A DNA stretch of 64,000 nucleotides from JASHPR01 sp963795055 (GCA_963795055.1 CAWCGJ010000041.1:29208-93207); one strand, 5' to 3'. Shown: positions 44,648-54,324, counted from the first letter of the stretch. Translations and numbers: made by a program. Notes: a model not told the origin generated them from the letters alone.

Positions 44648-45415
44648 ATGCGGGTCCACGTGGTCAGCGATGTGCACGGCCGGGCCGATGCGTTGCCGGC
44701 CGCGGCCGACGGAGCCGACGCCCTGATCTGCCTCGGCGACCTGCTGTTGTTCGTGGACTACGCGGACGACGCGAAAGGGATATTCCCGGACCTGTTCGGC
44801 CCGGAGGCGGCCAGGGAGTTCATCGCCTTGCGCACCGCGCAGCGGTTTGACGAGGCCAGGAAGATGTCGGCGGCGTTGTGGGCGGGACTCGACGGCGACC
44901 CGGCCGCGTACGTGGAGGCCGCGGCGTCACGGCAGTACGAGGAGCTGTTCGCCGCGCTGCCCTCGCCGTCGTATCTCACCTACGGCAACGTCGACATACC
45001 GCGGATGTGGGCCTCGCATCTGCGGCCCGGTCATCACGTGCTCGACGGCGAGCGGGCAGAGCTGGGCGGCTGGTCCTTCGGCTTCATCGGCGGCGGGCTA
45101 CGTACGGTGTACCGGACGCCGAACGAACTGGCCGACGACATCTACGCGGCCAAGGTGGCGGCCGTCAGCGAGGTGGACGTGCTCTGCGCGCATATCCCGC
45201 CCGACCTACCTGAACTGCTGTTTGACACGGTGGCCCGCAGGATGGAGCGGGGCAGCGCGGCCTTGCTCGAGGCGGTGCGGACCACCCAGCCGCGGTATCT
45301 CCTGTTCGGCCACGTGCATAATCCTCTGACCGACCGGGTCAAGATCGGCCGCACCGAGTGCATCAACGTGGGGCATTTCCGGGCCACCGGGACGCCGTAC
45401 GCCCTGGAGTGGTAG
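44648..45415 (+). CDS. calcineurin-like metallophosphoesterase
   Basis: 255 residues. All metal-binding motifs are present: DVHG (D-x-H), LGDLLLF (GD), YGNVD (GN), CAHIPPD and GHVHNP (GHxH). A helical insertion lies between the second and third motifs. The substrate is unknown. ATG 44648 is chosen over GTG 44642. It is divergent from fadD15. Confidence 0.87.
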   Translation: MRVHVVSDVHGRADALPAAADGADALICLGDLLLFVDYADDAKGIFPDLFGPEAAREFIALRTAQRFDEARKMSAALWAGLDGDPAAYVEAAASRQYEELFAALPSPSYLTYGNVDIPRMWASHLRPGHHVLDGERAELGGWSFGFIGGGLRTVYRTPNELADDIYAAKVAAVSEVDVLCAHIPPDLPELLFDTVARRMERGSAALLEAVRTTQPRYLLFGHVHNPLTDRVKIGRTECINVGHFRATGTPYALEW

Positions 45416-45474
45416 GCATCTGCTGGTTATCATTCGCCGGCCTGGTATCCAGCCGGGCAAGGTACGCTCCGAGC

Positions 45475-45921
45475 ATGGCGGACAAGACCACGTCAAGCAT
45501 CGTGATCGGGGTGCCGCGAAAGGATGTCATGGCGGTGATCGCTGATTTCGAGGCGTACCCGGAGTGGGCGACGGGGATACGCAACGCTGAGGTCTTGTCG
45601 CTCACTGACGGGCGCGCGAGCGCAGTCCGTTTCGCCCTGGACGCCGGAGTGATCAAGGACAGCTATGTGCTCGATTACGACTGGGATGACGACGCGCGGG
45701 TCCGCTGGCACCTCGCAGAGGCGGGGTCGGTGATCTCCGAGATGACCGGTGGCTACGAGCTGGCGGGGGACGGAGAGGGTACCGAGGTGACCTACGACCT
45801 CGCGGTGGGCATCAAGGTGCCGATGATCGGGATGCTCAAGCGCCGGGCCGAGAAGACGATCATCGACACGGCGCTCAAGGGGCTCAAGTCGCGGGCCGAG
45901 ACGATCAGGAGCAGCCGGTGA
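45475..45921 (+). CDS. SRPBCC / polyketide-cyclase-like lipid-binding protein
   Basis: 148 residues of the START-like fold (SSIVIGVPRKDVMAVIADFEAYPEWATGIRNAEVL, then a beta-rich cavity and the C-terminal helix AEKTIIDTALKGLKSRAET). It may bind a hydrophobic ligand. It precedes and overlaps (GTGA) the frameshifted gene before glucokinase, so the three form one operon. Confidence 0.85.
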   Translation: MADKTTSSIVIGVPRKDVMAVIADFEAYPEWATGIRNAEVLSLTDGRASAVRFALDAGVIKDSYVLDYDWDDDARVRWHLAEAGSVISEMTGGYELAGDGEGTEVTYDLAVGIKVPMIGMLKRRAEKTIIDTALKGLKSRAETIRSSR

Positions 45922-46687
45922 CCGGGCAGCCCGGCGGTGACCACGGGGCCGCCGCAGACGAGGGTCGCAGCAGCGGCAACTGGGGCAAGGCGGTCGACGG
46001 CCGGGACACCGGGCCGGACACGGACACCGGCCCGGGCCGGGAGGTCAAGTCGAGCCGGGACGCCGGGCCGCGCCAGGAGACAAGGCCGGGACGGGAGGTC
46101 AAGTCGAGCCGGGACGCCAGGCCGGGCCAGGAGACGAGGCCAGGCCGGGACGCCGGGCCGGGCCGGGACGGGGGACAGCCGCGGCCGCCGCGGCCGCCGC
46201 GGCCGCCGCGGCCGCCGGCGCGGGGCCGCCGGGCATCGACCTGACGGGTGAGATCCAGCGATGGCTCATCCGGTCGGGTGCCCGCAGCATGCGCCGGGAG
46301 CTGGGCGAGCAGTTCCGCAAGGCCTGGACCGGCCAGCGGGCTGAGCCCACCGAACCGGGCGATGTCTGGAATACCGCGACGACCGAGCCGCCGCCGGAAT
46401 TGTCGGAGGCTCCGGAATGCGCCTGGTGCCCCGTGTGCCGCGCGGCCCGCCGGATCAGGGAGTCCGGGCCCGGACTGGGCGGGCAGCTGGCCGGGGCCGG
46501 CGACGCCGTCGCCGCGGCCGTCCAGGAAGCCCTGTCGGCGTTCGACTCGGTCCTGTCCGCGCGCCCGCGAACGGAACCAGCAGGCCAGCCCGCCCCCCCG
46601 GCCACGGATGACCGGCCGGAGGCGCCGGCGCCGGGGCCGGGTGCGCCCTCGGAAGGGCCAGATCATGAGTCTGACGATCGGGATTGA
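45918..46687 (+). pseudogene. small protein with a WCPVC motif upstream of glucokinase, frameshifted
   Basis: GTG 45918 overlaps the SRPBCC stop and reads a hydrophilic Gly/Arg/Asp-rich region with a duplicated REVKSSRDA. It runs into out-of-frame RPPRPPRPP. The continuation in another frame (GIDLTGEIQRWLIRSGARSM, GEQFRKAW, ECAWCPVCRAARRIRE) is the conserved part and lacks its own good start. Adding one G to the G5 run near 46170 makes a single 257-residue frame through four 9-bp GCGGCCGCC repeats. ATG 46289 could still express the C-terminal 132 residues. The function is unknown. Confidence 0.65.
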
Positions 46688-47633
46688 TGTCGGGGGCACC
46701 AAGATCTTCGCGGGAGCCGTCGACTCCGGCGGACGCATAGTCGAGAAGCTGAAGCGTTCCACCCCCGCGCCCAGCCCGGAACAGACGGCGCGGGTCATCG
46801 GAGATGCCATCCTGGAGTTGCTCGGACGGCACCAGGTTGACGCCGTCGGCATCGGCGCCGCCGGGTTCGTCGACTCGGCCGGTTCCACGATCCTGTTCGC
46901 GCCCAACCTGGCCTGGCGTGACGAGCCGCTGAAAAGGCAGGTCGAGCAGCACGTCGGCCTCCCCGTCGTGGTGGAGAACGACGCGAACGCCGCCGCCTGG
47001 GCGGAGACCAACCTGGGCGCGGCCCGGGGGCACGAGCACGTCATCTTCATCGGGGTCGGCACCGGCATCGGGGCCGGGATCGTGATCAATGGCCAGCTGT
47101 ACCGGGGGCGGTGGGGAATCGCCGGTGAGCCCGGGCACTACCGCGTCGTGCCCGAGGGGCGGCTTTGCGGGTGCGGCAACCGCGGCTGCTGGGAGCAGTA
47201 CGCGAGCGGGAACGCCCTGGTCGCCGAGGCCCGCGAGTTCGCGAGACGCTCACCTGGCGCCGCGGTCCGCCTGCTGCAGCTCGGCGGGGGCGTCGCTGAA
47301 GGGATCAACGGGCCGGAGGTCACCCAGGCCGCCCGTGAGGGAGACGCCGTCGCGCTGCGCTGCTTCGAGATCGTAGGGAACTGGCTCGGCCAGGGCCTGG
47401 CCGCGCTGGCGGCCATGCTCGACCCAGACTGCTTCGTGATCGGTGGCGGCGTGTCGGACGCCGGCGACCTGCTGATCGGCCCGGCCAAGGCGGCGTTTGC
47501 CGACGCGCTGACCGGAGGGCATTACCGCCAGCATGCCGAGATCAGGCCCGCGCAGCTCGGAGCCGATGCCGGCGTGATCGGCGCGGCCGACCTCGCCCGA
47601 CGTTCCTTCGACCTGCAGGCCCTGGTCAGCTAA
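46665..47633 (+). CDS. glkA: ROK-family glucokinase
   Basis: 322 residues. ATP-binding IGIDVGGTKIFAGAVD, the catalytic-base segment VVENDANAAAWAE, GVGTGIGAGIVING and the ROK zinc motif CGCGNRGCWEQY are all present. It phosphorylates glucose and in streptomycetes also mediates carbon repression. ATG 46665 follows GGAAGGG and overlaps the preceding gene by 23 bases. Confidence 0.93.
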   Translation: MSLTIGIDVGGTKIFAGAVDSGGRIVEKLKRSTPAPSPEQTARVIGDAILELLGRHQVDAVGIGAAGFVDSAGSTILFAPNLAWRDEPLKRQVEQHVGLPVVVENDANAAAWAETNLGAARGHEHVIFIGVGTGIGAGIVINGQLYRGRWGIAGEPGHYRVVPEGRLCGCGNRGCWEQYASGNALVAEAREFARRSPGAAVRLLQLGGGVAEGINGPEVTQAAREGDAVALRCFEIVGNWLGQGLAALAAMLDPDCFVIGGGVSDAGDLLIGPAKAAFADALTGGHYRQHAEIRPAQLGADAGVIGAADLARRSFDLQALVS

Positions 47634-47644
47634 TCCCGGGAGAC

Positions 47645-48444
47645 TCAGAGCACCGCTCCATTGTCGGGCCCGGCACCGCTTGACGGCCCGTCGCCGAGGC
47701 GCATGACGATCACCGCGAACCCGCCTACGAAGGCCATAACGGCCAGGAGCGCCGCCCAGCCCGGCACGGTCCACCCGACGAGCGTGGCCACCAGCAGGTA
47801 GGCAGGCCCGCCGAACAGCGCGGTCCAGGCTCCCTTCGCTACCGGGTCAAGGTTCGGCAGCGGCGGCGGGGGAGGCGGGATGAAGTGTTCTTCGGTGTCA
47901 TCGCCCGGCTCGTCATTCCGGCCGGCATCGCCGGCGTCCGCCGCCGTCGAGGAGGAGGCCCGGGCCGAAACGGGCGGGGGCGCAGCCGGCCGGATCACCC
48001 GTGCCCTGTCCCCGTCGGCGCCTGGCCCGTAGGCGGCCGGCTCGGGCTGGGCTGACGCCTGCCCGGCGGGTCCCTGGTCGCGGGCGGGCGGCGGGATCAG
48101 GCTCTCGCGGTCCGGCCACGGAGCCGTGCCGGCCGGGTCGGCGGGCAGGTCGTAACGCGTGACAAGGTCCTGCCAGGCAGCCTCGTCGCCGGCCGCGCCT
48201 CCGCCGCCGGGGGGCTCGCCGTCGGCGGTACCCGGTCCGCCGCTCGCGTCCTGGCCGTCGACCGGGCCGCCGTCGGCCGCGCCGCTCCGTTGGCCGCGCC
48301 CTGGCCCCCGGCTGGCTCGCCGCCGGCCGCGCCCGCTCCGTTGGCCGCGCCCTGGCCCCCGGCTGGCTCGCCGCCGGCCGCGCCCTGGTCCCCGGTCGGC
48401 TCGCTGCCGACCGGGTCCTGGCCGCCCGGGTCCTCACCGCTCAC
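47645..48444 (-). pseudogene. membrane protein with repetitive N-terminus, frameshifted
   Basis: GTG 48444 (behind GAGGG) reads a Gly/Ala/Glu-rich repeat region. After the second 51-bp repeat the frame is lost. In the correct frame the sequence continues AADGGPVDGQDASGGPG, WQDLVTRYDLPADPAG, HFIPPPPPPLPNLDPVAKGAW. Two C-terminal membrane helices follow (LFGGPAYLLVATLVGW and AALLAVMAFVGGFAVIVM). Comparing the repeats, copy two lacks one G (GGCGC against GGGCGC near 48281). GTG 47998 could start the 117-residue membrane part. The function is unknown. Confidence 0.65.
48283..48384. repeat. 51-bp exact tandem duplication
   Basis: Two identical 51-base units (48283-48333 and 48334-48384) encode 17-residue Gly/Ala repeats in the N-terminus of the adjacent membrane protein. 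A length of 51 keeps frame. Copy-number change here would vary protein length without breaking the gene. Confidence 0.85.
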
Positions 48445-48496
48445 GTCATAACCCTCGCACGTCATAACCCTCGCGCGGCCTGCATTTTCGCCGCCG

Positions 48497-49249
48497 CTAT
48501 CCTCTCCCGGCGCGGCTGTGCGTCCTGACGAATTCCAGGCTCCCGGCGAAGATGGCCTGCGCGTCGTTGTCAAGGGTTGCAACATGGTAGCTGTCCGGGC
48601 ATTCCCGGACCTCCAGGTGAGGGAGCGCGCCGCGCAGCAGCCGGAGGCTGGCCGGCCCGACAACATGATCATCGGTGCTGTGGTACACGAGCACCGGCGC
48701 AGTCACGTCGGCGAGCTGGCCCTGGGTGGTCCGCCACAACCCCCGCAGGCTGTCCACGGCCTTGACCGGGACGCGGTCGTAGCCGACCTCGCTGGCCCCC
48801 TCCTTCTTGATGTCACTCGCGATTCCCTTCAGCGAGGGCACCACCAGCTTCAGCGCCGGGGCGAGCATGAGCAGGCGCGTGTCACCGGTGAGTGACGGGT
48901 TGACCAGAACGAGGCCGCTGACCGACGGGCCGCGCAGCTCGGCGAGCCGCAGCGCGAGGCAGCCGCCCATCGACAATCCCATGACGAAGATCTCGTCGGA
49001 GTGCGCCCGGAGCTCATCAAAGGCCCGGTCAACCTCGGCGTACCAGTCCTCCCACCGGGTACGTGCCAGGTCCTGCCACGTTGTGCCGTGCCCCGGGAGC
49101 CTCGGCAGCCAGACGCTCAGCCCGGCCTCGGCCAGGTACTCCGCCCACGGCCGCAGCGACTGGGGGCTGCCGGTGAATCCGTGGCAGAGCAGGGCGCCGG
49201 TGCTACCGCCCGCATGAGTGAAGGGTTCTGCGCCTGGCATCACTGGCAT
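48497..49249 (-). CDS. alpha/beta-hydrolase (carboxylesterase / monoacylglycerol-lipase type)
   Basis: 250 residues. The nucleophile elbow GLSMGG, the acidic HSTDDHV and the final SYHVATLDND supply the Ser-Asp-His triad. ALLCHGFTGSPQSLRPWAEYLA near the start forms the oxyanion hole. It resembles Est30-like carboxylesterases that act on short to medium acyl esters. ATG 49249 is chosen because GGAGAGG lies seven bases upstream; GTG 49300 is longer. Confidence 0.88.
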   Translation of the reverse strand: MPVMPGAEPFTHAGGSTGALLCHGFTGSPQSLRPWAEYLAEAGLSVWLPRLPGHGTTWQDLARTRWEDWYAEVDRAFDELRAHSDEIFVMGLSMGGCLALRLAELRGPSVSGLVLVNPSLTGDTRLLMLAPALKLVVPSLKGIASDIKKEGASEVGYDRVPVKAVDSLRGLWRTTQGQLADVTAPVLVYHSTDDHVVGPASLRLLRGALPHLEVRECPDSYHVATLDNDAQAIFAGSLEFVRTHSRAGRG

Positions 49250-49542
49250 CGGCCGGGTCCTCTCCAGTGGCGGTGTCTGGCTTTCCGCACGGCTGCTCAC
49301 GGCATCGTCGCATGCCTTGATGACAAGGTGGTCGGCTACCCACCTGGCTGGCCGTCTTGGCAGATTGCCTGTTGCCGCCGATCGCGTTGTGCGACACTAG
49401 CGCGCCTAGCGTTGCGCAACCCGCACCCCCGCCGGCGGATCCGCGCGCCGCGCCCAGCTTCCGGGCGCATGACGCACTCGACCCTCTTGGAGGACCGTAT
49501 GCGCACGTGCCAACACGTGTGGCGATGGGATGGTGACCAGCT

Positions 49543-49887
49543 GTGAGCCCTGCACCGGCCGCTGCCGCCCTCTCCTTAACCCTGGTCTTGCTGACCGCGT
49601 TGCTGGCGCTGTCGATCGCCGCCATAGTCCGCGCCGAGCCATGGATCCCCGGCCCGCCCGAGCAGGAGGCAGCCCGGCAGTTCAGCCCGCCAGGAACCAT
49701 GAGCGAGCCGCCTACGGCTCCGCTGCCGCGCCGCGTGGCGGGCGAGTCGGGCTGGGTCGCGGGCGAATCCGGCCGCGACGCTCGCGCGCCCGGCGAGCTG
49801 TCCTCCCCGCCGGGCGTGATCGGGCGGCCCGGGGTGTCGGGCTCCCCGCCCTGGGATCCGGCACCCAAGCCACCCGGCACCTGGTAG
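49543..49887 (+). CDS. hypothetical small membrane-anchored protein
   Basis: 114 residues. A single N-terminal hydrophobic helix (LSLTLVLLTALLALSIAAIV) is followed by a Pro/Gly/Ser-rich disordered tail containing GESGWVAGESG. GTG 49543 has a GGATGG site upstream. No family is recognised. The 290-base region between it and the divergent hydrolase gene shows no other gene. Confidence 0.5.
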   Translation: MSPAPAAAALSLTLVLLTALLALSIAAIVRAEPWIPGPPEQEAARQFSPPGTMSEPPTAPLPRRVAGESGWVAGESGRDARAPGELSSPPGVIGRPGVSGSPPWDPAPKPPGTW

Positions 49888-50030
49888 ACCGGGAGCGGCC
49901 TTAGCCCGGGTTCGACGAGTCACCGCTGCGCTTGCCCTGTCGTACTTGCGCGGCTCACTCGTTCGCGGCACTCTTGCGACCGTGCGGGAACGTTTTCTCG
50001 TGCTGCCGCCTGATTGCTCTGATTCGAGGT

Positions 50031-50855
50031 ATGGGCGTGTTCTACTGGGTGGTCAAGGCGGTACTCGGGCCGATCCTGCGGATCGTGTTCCGGCCGTGGG
50101 CCGACGGCGTCGACAACGTCCCCCGGGAGGGGCCGGCCATCATCGCCAGTAACCACCTGTCGTTCTCCGATCACTTCTTTGCCCCGCTGCCGCTGCCGCG
50201 CAAGGTGATCTTTCTCGCGAAGTCGGAGTACTTCACCGGCCGTGGCCTCAAAGGCCTGGTGAGCAAGGCCTTCTTCAGTGGCGTGGGCCAGATTCCGGTG
50301 GACCGGTCCGGTGGCGAGGCGAGCGAGCGCGCCCTGCGCACCGGCCTGCGCGTCCTGGCGCAGGGTCATCTGCTGGGGATCTACCCGGAGGGCACCCGGA
50401 CCCCCGACGGGCGGCTGTACCGCGGGAAGACCGGGGTGGCCCGGCTGGCCCTGGAGGCGAGGGCGCCGGTGATTCCCTGCGCGATGATCGGGGGCTTCGA
50501 GTTCCAGCCGCCGGGCAAGATCAGGCCCAGGCTGGGGATCCGGCCGGGCGTCAGGTTCGGCAAGCCGCTCGACTTCTCCCGCTATTACGGGCTTGAGCAG
50601 GACCGGATCGTGCTCAGGGCGCTGACCGACGAGGTCATGTACGCGATCATGAAGCTCTCCGGGCAGGAGTACGTCGACGAGTACGCCCAGCGGGCCAAGG
50701 TCAGCATGCCGTTGCCGCGCAGGCATCGCGGGACCGGGGACATACCGGGGGGCATCGCGTCACAGGACGGCAGGACCGGGGGCGCCGGGGCTCGGCACGC
50801 CGAGCCCTCGACACAGATCGCCGCCGCTTCCGCGGACGAGTCCGCCGAGGAGTGA
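50031..50855 (+). CDS. plsC: lysophospholipid (1-acylglycerol-3-phosphate) acyltransferase
   Basis: 274 residues. The catalytic HX4D motif in IIASNHLSFSDHFF, the later GIYPEGTRTPDG and VIPCAMIGG are typical of PlsC-type acyltransferases on the inner membrane face. It makes phosphatidic acid or a related acylated lipid. The last 45 residues are disordered. ATG 50031 starts MGVFYWVVKAVLGP. Confidence 0.9.
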   Translation: MGVFYWVVKAVLGPILRIVFRPWADGVDNVPREGPAIIASNHLSFSDHFFAPLPLPRKVIFLAKSEYFTGRGLKGLVSKAFFSGVGQIPVDRSGGEASERALRTGLRVLAQGHLLGIYPEGTRTPDGRLYRGKTGVARLALEARAPVIPCAMIGGFEFQPPGKIRPRLGIRPGVRFGKPLDFSRYYGLEQDRIVLRALTDEVMYAIMKLSGQEYVDEYAQRAKVSMPLPRRHRGTGDIPGGIASQDGRTGGAGARHAEPSTQIAAASADESAEE

Positions 50856-50967
50856 TCCCGCCTGACCGCGGCGGCCGGGCCGGGGTAGTCAACCGGGAAG
50901 CGCTGGCATCCGTCGTACTGGCTAGGAACTCCTTCCCCTCAGGCCCCACACAGCGAAGGGTCAGCTG

Positions 50968-52830
50968 GTGACGATCGGGAAACTCGCCGTCTGCACGCTG
51001 TCCGCGCTCGTGGTCGCGGCCCTGCCGGCCACCGGGGCCGCGGCACGGGCGGCCGGCCCGGCGCCCGGCGCCGACTTCCGCGATGCCTGTTCCGCCGCCC
51101 CGCCGGCGGGCTGGGCGCGGTGCCTGGCCCTGGTCCGGACCGACGTGCCGTCCTTCCGGGGCCTGGCCCTGGGGGCTACCCCGGCCGGCTACAGCCCAGC
51201 CGAGCTGCGGGCCGCCTACAACCTGGCATTGGCCTCGGTCGCGGCGGGCCGGGGCCAGACGGTCGCGGTCGTCGATGCCTACGACGACCCGGACGCGGCC
51301 TCGGACCTGGCGATCTACCGCGCCCATTACGGCCTTCCCGCCTGCGGCGCGGGGTGCTTCAGCCAGGTCAACCAGCAAGGCGAGGCCGGCCCGCTGCCGG
51401 CCGCCTCGGGCAGCACCGGCTGGGCCACGGAAGAGTCGCTGGACGTCGACATGGTGTCGGCCATCTGCCCGAACTGCCACATCCTGCTGGTGGAGGCGGA
51501 CAATAGCTCCCTCGCCAACCTGGGCCAGGCGGTGAACGCCGCCGTCTCGCTCGGCGCCAGGTTCGTGTCCAACAGCTACAGCGCCGCCGAGTACTCCGGG
51601 GAGACCGCTGCGGACTCCGCCTACTACGACCACCCCGGCGTGGCGGTGACCGCGGCGGCCGGCGATTCCGGGTACGGCGTCGGCTACCCGGCCGCGTCTG
51701 GCTACGTGACGTCGGTGGGCGGCACCGAGCTGGTCCGCGACACCGCCGCGGCCCGCGGCTGGAGCGAGACCGCGTGGAACAGCGGTTCCGGCGCCACCGG
51801 CTCGGGGTGCTCGGCCTACGAGCCCAAGCCGTCCTGGCAGGCCGACCCGGGCTGCTCGCGCCGCACCGACAACGACGTGGCCGCCGACGCGGACCCCGAC
51901 ACCGGCGCGGCGATCTATGACAGCTACGACGGGGGCGGGTGGCTGGAGGTCGGCGGCACCTCGGAGGCCACTCCGCTCATCGCCGCGACCTACGCCCTGG
52001 CCGGCCCGCCGGGCGCCGGCTCCTACCCGGCCGAGTACCCGTATGAGCACACCGGCGCCCTCCACGACGTGACCTCGGGCCGCGATGGCTCGTGCGGCGG
52101 GTCCTACCTGTGCACGGCCCGGGCCGGGTACGACGGCCCGACCGGCTGGGGCACGCCCGACGGCACGGCGGCGTTCCAGGCCGTCGACCACTCGGTCACC
52201 GTGGCCAGCCCGGGCAGCCGGCTCAGCCGGGCGGGGGCGAAGGTGCGCGCGCTGGCCGTGGCGGCGCGAGACTCCGGCTCGGCGCTGCCGCTGTGGTACA
52301 CCGCGAGCGGGCTGCCCGCGGGCCTGTCGATCACCCCGGGCGGCATCATCTCCGGCACGCCGAGGGCCAGGGGGTACTACGCGGTCCGGGTGTACGCGAC
52401 GGACGCCACCGGCATGACCGGGTCGGCCTCATTCCGGTGGACCGTGGAGTCGGTCGGCACGATCACGGCGCTGCGCAAATGCCTGGATGACTGGCACGGC
52501 GGCACCGCGAACGGCAACAAGATCGATATCTACGGCTGCAACGGCGGCCGGGCCCAGGCCTGGCTGGCTTATCCCCAGGCCGGCGGCGTCCTTCAGGTCC
52601 GCCTGGCCAGGGCGGTCGGCCTGTGCCTGACCGCCCCGGACCGCGCAGGGCGCGTCAAGCTCTGGCGCTGCGGTGCCGCCGGCCAGCGGTGGCGGGCCGG
52701 GGCCCATGGCCACCTGGTCAGCTCGCGGTCCGGCCTGTGCCTGGCCGACCCCCGCGCCGGGCCGAGCGGCACCTGGCTCGAGGTCAGCCGCTGCGCCGAC
52801 ACGGGCGCGGAGCGCTGGACCCTGCGCTAG
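50968..52830 (+). CDS. secreted sedolisin-type (S53) protease with Ig-like and ricin-type lectin domains
   Basis: 620 residues. After a signal peptide (LSALVVAALPATGAAARA), the S53-like domain shows E155 and D159 in ATEESLD, oxyanion Asp 233 in AAAGDSG and Ser 332 in GGTSEATP. That is the complete sedolisin set; the usual SGTS is GGTS here. The large S53 pro-domain appears short or absent. A putative Ig-like domain follows (GLPAGLSITPGGIISGTP), then a beta-trefoil lectin (KCLDDWHGGTANGNKIDIYG, later SGLCLADP). It is likely an extracellular protease targeted to a carbohydrate. GTG 50968 is used. Confidence 0.85.
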   Translation: MTIGKLAVCTLSALVVAALPATGAAARAAGPAPGADFRDACSAAPPAGWARCLALVRTDVPSFRGLALGATPAGYSPAELRAAYNLALASVAAGRGQTVAVVDAYDDPDAASDLAIYRAHYGLPACGAGCFSQVNQQGEAGPLPAASGSTGWATEESLDVDMVSAICPNCHILLVEADNSSLANLGQAVNAAVSLGARFVSNSYSAAEYSGETAADSAYYDHPGVAVTAAAGDSGYGVGYPAASGYVTSVGGTELVRDTAAARGWSETAWNSGSGATGSGCSAYEPKPSWQADPGCSRRTDNDVAADADPDTGAAIYDSYDGGGWLEVGGTSEATPLIAATYALAGPPGAGSYPAEYPYEHTGALHDVTSGRDGSCGGSYLCTARAGYDGPTGWGTPDGTAAFQAVDHSVTVASPGSRLSRAGAKVRALAVAARDSGSALPLWYTASGLPAGLSITPGGIISGTPRARGYYAVRVYATDATGMTGSASFRWTVESVGTITALRKCLDDWHGGTANGNKIDIYGCNGGRAQAWLAYPQAGGVLQVRLARAVGLCLTAPDRAGRVKLWRCGAAGQRWRAGAHGHLVSSRSGLCLADPRAGPSGTWLEVSRCADTGAERWTLR

Positions 52831-54324
52831 CTAGCCGGTCTCGCCCGCGGAGCGGGCCCAGCCCCTGGTGCGCTGCACGGCCTCGCGCCACCACGCGTAG
52901 GCGGGCTCGTCCCGCGGGCCGGGCGAGAACCGCCGGTCGAGCTGCCAGGCGGCCGCGAGTTCCGCGGTCGAAGACCACACGCCGGTGGCCAGCCCGGCCA
53001 GGAAGGCCGCCCCGAGCGCGGTGGTCTCGGCGACCACCGGCCGCTCGACCGGCACCTGGAGCTGGTCGGCCTGCATCTGCATGAGCAGGTCGTTGGCGCT
53101 CGCGCCGCCGTCGACCCGCAGCGGGCTCCCCTCGGTGAGGAACCCCGCGGAGGATCCCATCAGGTCGGCGACGTCCCGTACCTCGAACGCGATTGCCTCC
53201 AGCGCGGCGCGGACCAGGTGCGCCCGGGTGGTGCCCCGGGTCAGGCCGAACATCGCCCCGCGCGCGTCCGGGTCCCAGTACGGCGCGCCGAGCCCGGTCA
53301 GGGCCGGCACGAATACGGTGCCGCCGGAGTCGGGCACGGAGCGCGCCAGCGCCTCGCTCTGCGCGGCGTTGTCGAGCAGGCCGAGCCCGTCGCGCAGCCA
53401 CTGGACGGCGGCGCCGGTCACGAACACCGATCCTTCGAGCGCGTAGGTCAGCGCCCCGGCCTCGTCCATCCAGGCCACCGTGGACAGCAGCCCGGCCGGG
53501 GAGCGGACGATCTCGGTTCCCGTGTGGCACAGCACGAACGACCCGGTCCCGTACGTGCACTTCGCGGACCCGGGGGAGAAGCACGCCTGGCCGAACATGG
53601 CGGCCTGCTGGTCGCCGGCGATGCCGGCGATCGGCAGCGACAGGCCGAGGAAGGTCTCCGGGTCGGTCTGCGCCACCACGCCCGACGAGGGCACCACCTC
53701 GGGCAGCGCGTGCGGCGGGACGCCGAACAGTCGGCACAGCTCGGCGGACCACTGGCCGGCCTCGATGTCGAACAGCAGCGTGCGCGAGGCGTTGGACGCG
53801 TCCGTGACGTGGCGACGGCCCCCGCTCAGCCGGGCGATCAGGTACGAGTCCACCGTGCCGACCGCGAGCGAGCCGGCCGTGACGTCCGCCCACAGGGCCG
53901 GCTCGTGCTCGGCCAGCCAGGTCAGCTTGGTGGCGGTGAAGTACGGGTCGAGCCGCAGCCCGGTCAGCTCGGTCACCCGCGGCTCGTGACCGGAGTCCCG
54001 CAGCCGCGCGCAGATGCCCGCCGTCCGCCGGTCCTGCCAGACGATGGCCCGCCGCGGCGCCACCAGCGTGGCCCGGTCCCAGATCACGGCGGTCTCCCGC
54101 TGGTTCGTGATCCCGACGCAGCCCGGCGGGTCCGTGCCGTCCAGCGCCTGCCTGCACGCGGCGAGCGTCGCCTGCCAGATGCCCTCGGGCAGGTGCTCCA
54201 CCCATCCGGGCTCCGGGTAGAACTGGGGGAACTCCGCATAGCCGCGGCCGGTCACCGCGCCGTCGGCGGAAATCACCAGGGCCGTGACGCCCGTGGTCCC
54301 TGCGTCGATCGCGAGCACGCTCAT
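52831..54324 (-). CDS. glpK: glycerol kinase
   Basis: 497 residues of the FGGY family. VLAIDAGTTGVTALVI binds phosphate; GITNQRETAVIWD, TGTGSFVLCHTG (ATP) and DGGASANDLLMQMQAD are the signatures. It makes glycerol 3-phosphate. Its stop abuts that of the sedolisin gene, with no base between, and its start is divergent from the phosphofructokinase gene 55 bases away. No glpF or glpD is visible. Confidence 0.9.
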   Translation of the reverse strand: MSVLAIDAGTTGVTALVISADGAVTGRGYAEFPQFYPEPGWVEHLPEGIWQATLAACRQALDGTDPPGCVGITNQRETAVIWDRATLVAPRRAIVWQDRRTAGICARLRDSGHEPRVTELTGLRLDPYFTATKLTWLAEHEPALWADVTAGSLAVGTVDSYLIARLSGGRRHVTDASNASRTLLFDIEAGQWSAELCRLFGVPPHALPEVVPSSGVVAQTDPETFLGLSLPIAGIAGDQQAAMFGQACFSPGSAKCTYGTGSFVLCHTGTEIVRSPAGLLSTVAWMDEAGALTYALEGSVFVTGAAVQWLRDGLGLLDNAAQSEALARSVPDSGGTVFVPALTGLGAPYWDPDARGAMFGLTRGTTRAHLVRAALEAIAFEVRDVADLMGSSAGFLTEGSPLRVDGGASANDLLMQMQADQLQVPVERPVVAETTALGAAFLAGLATGVWSSTAELAAAWQLDRRFSPGPRDEPAYAWWREAVQRTRGWARSAGETG

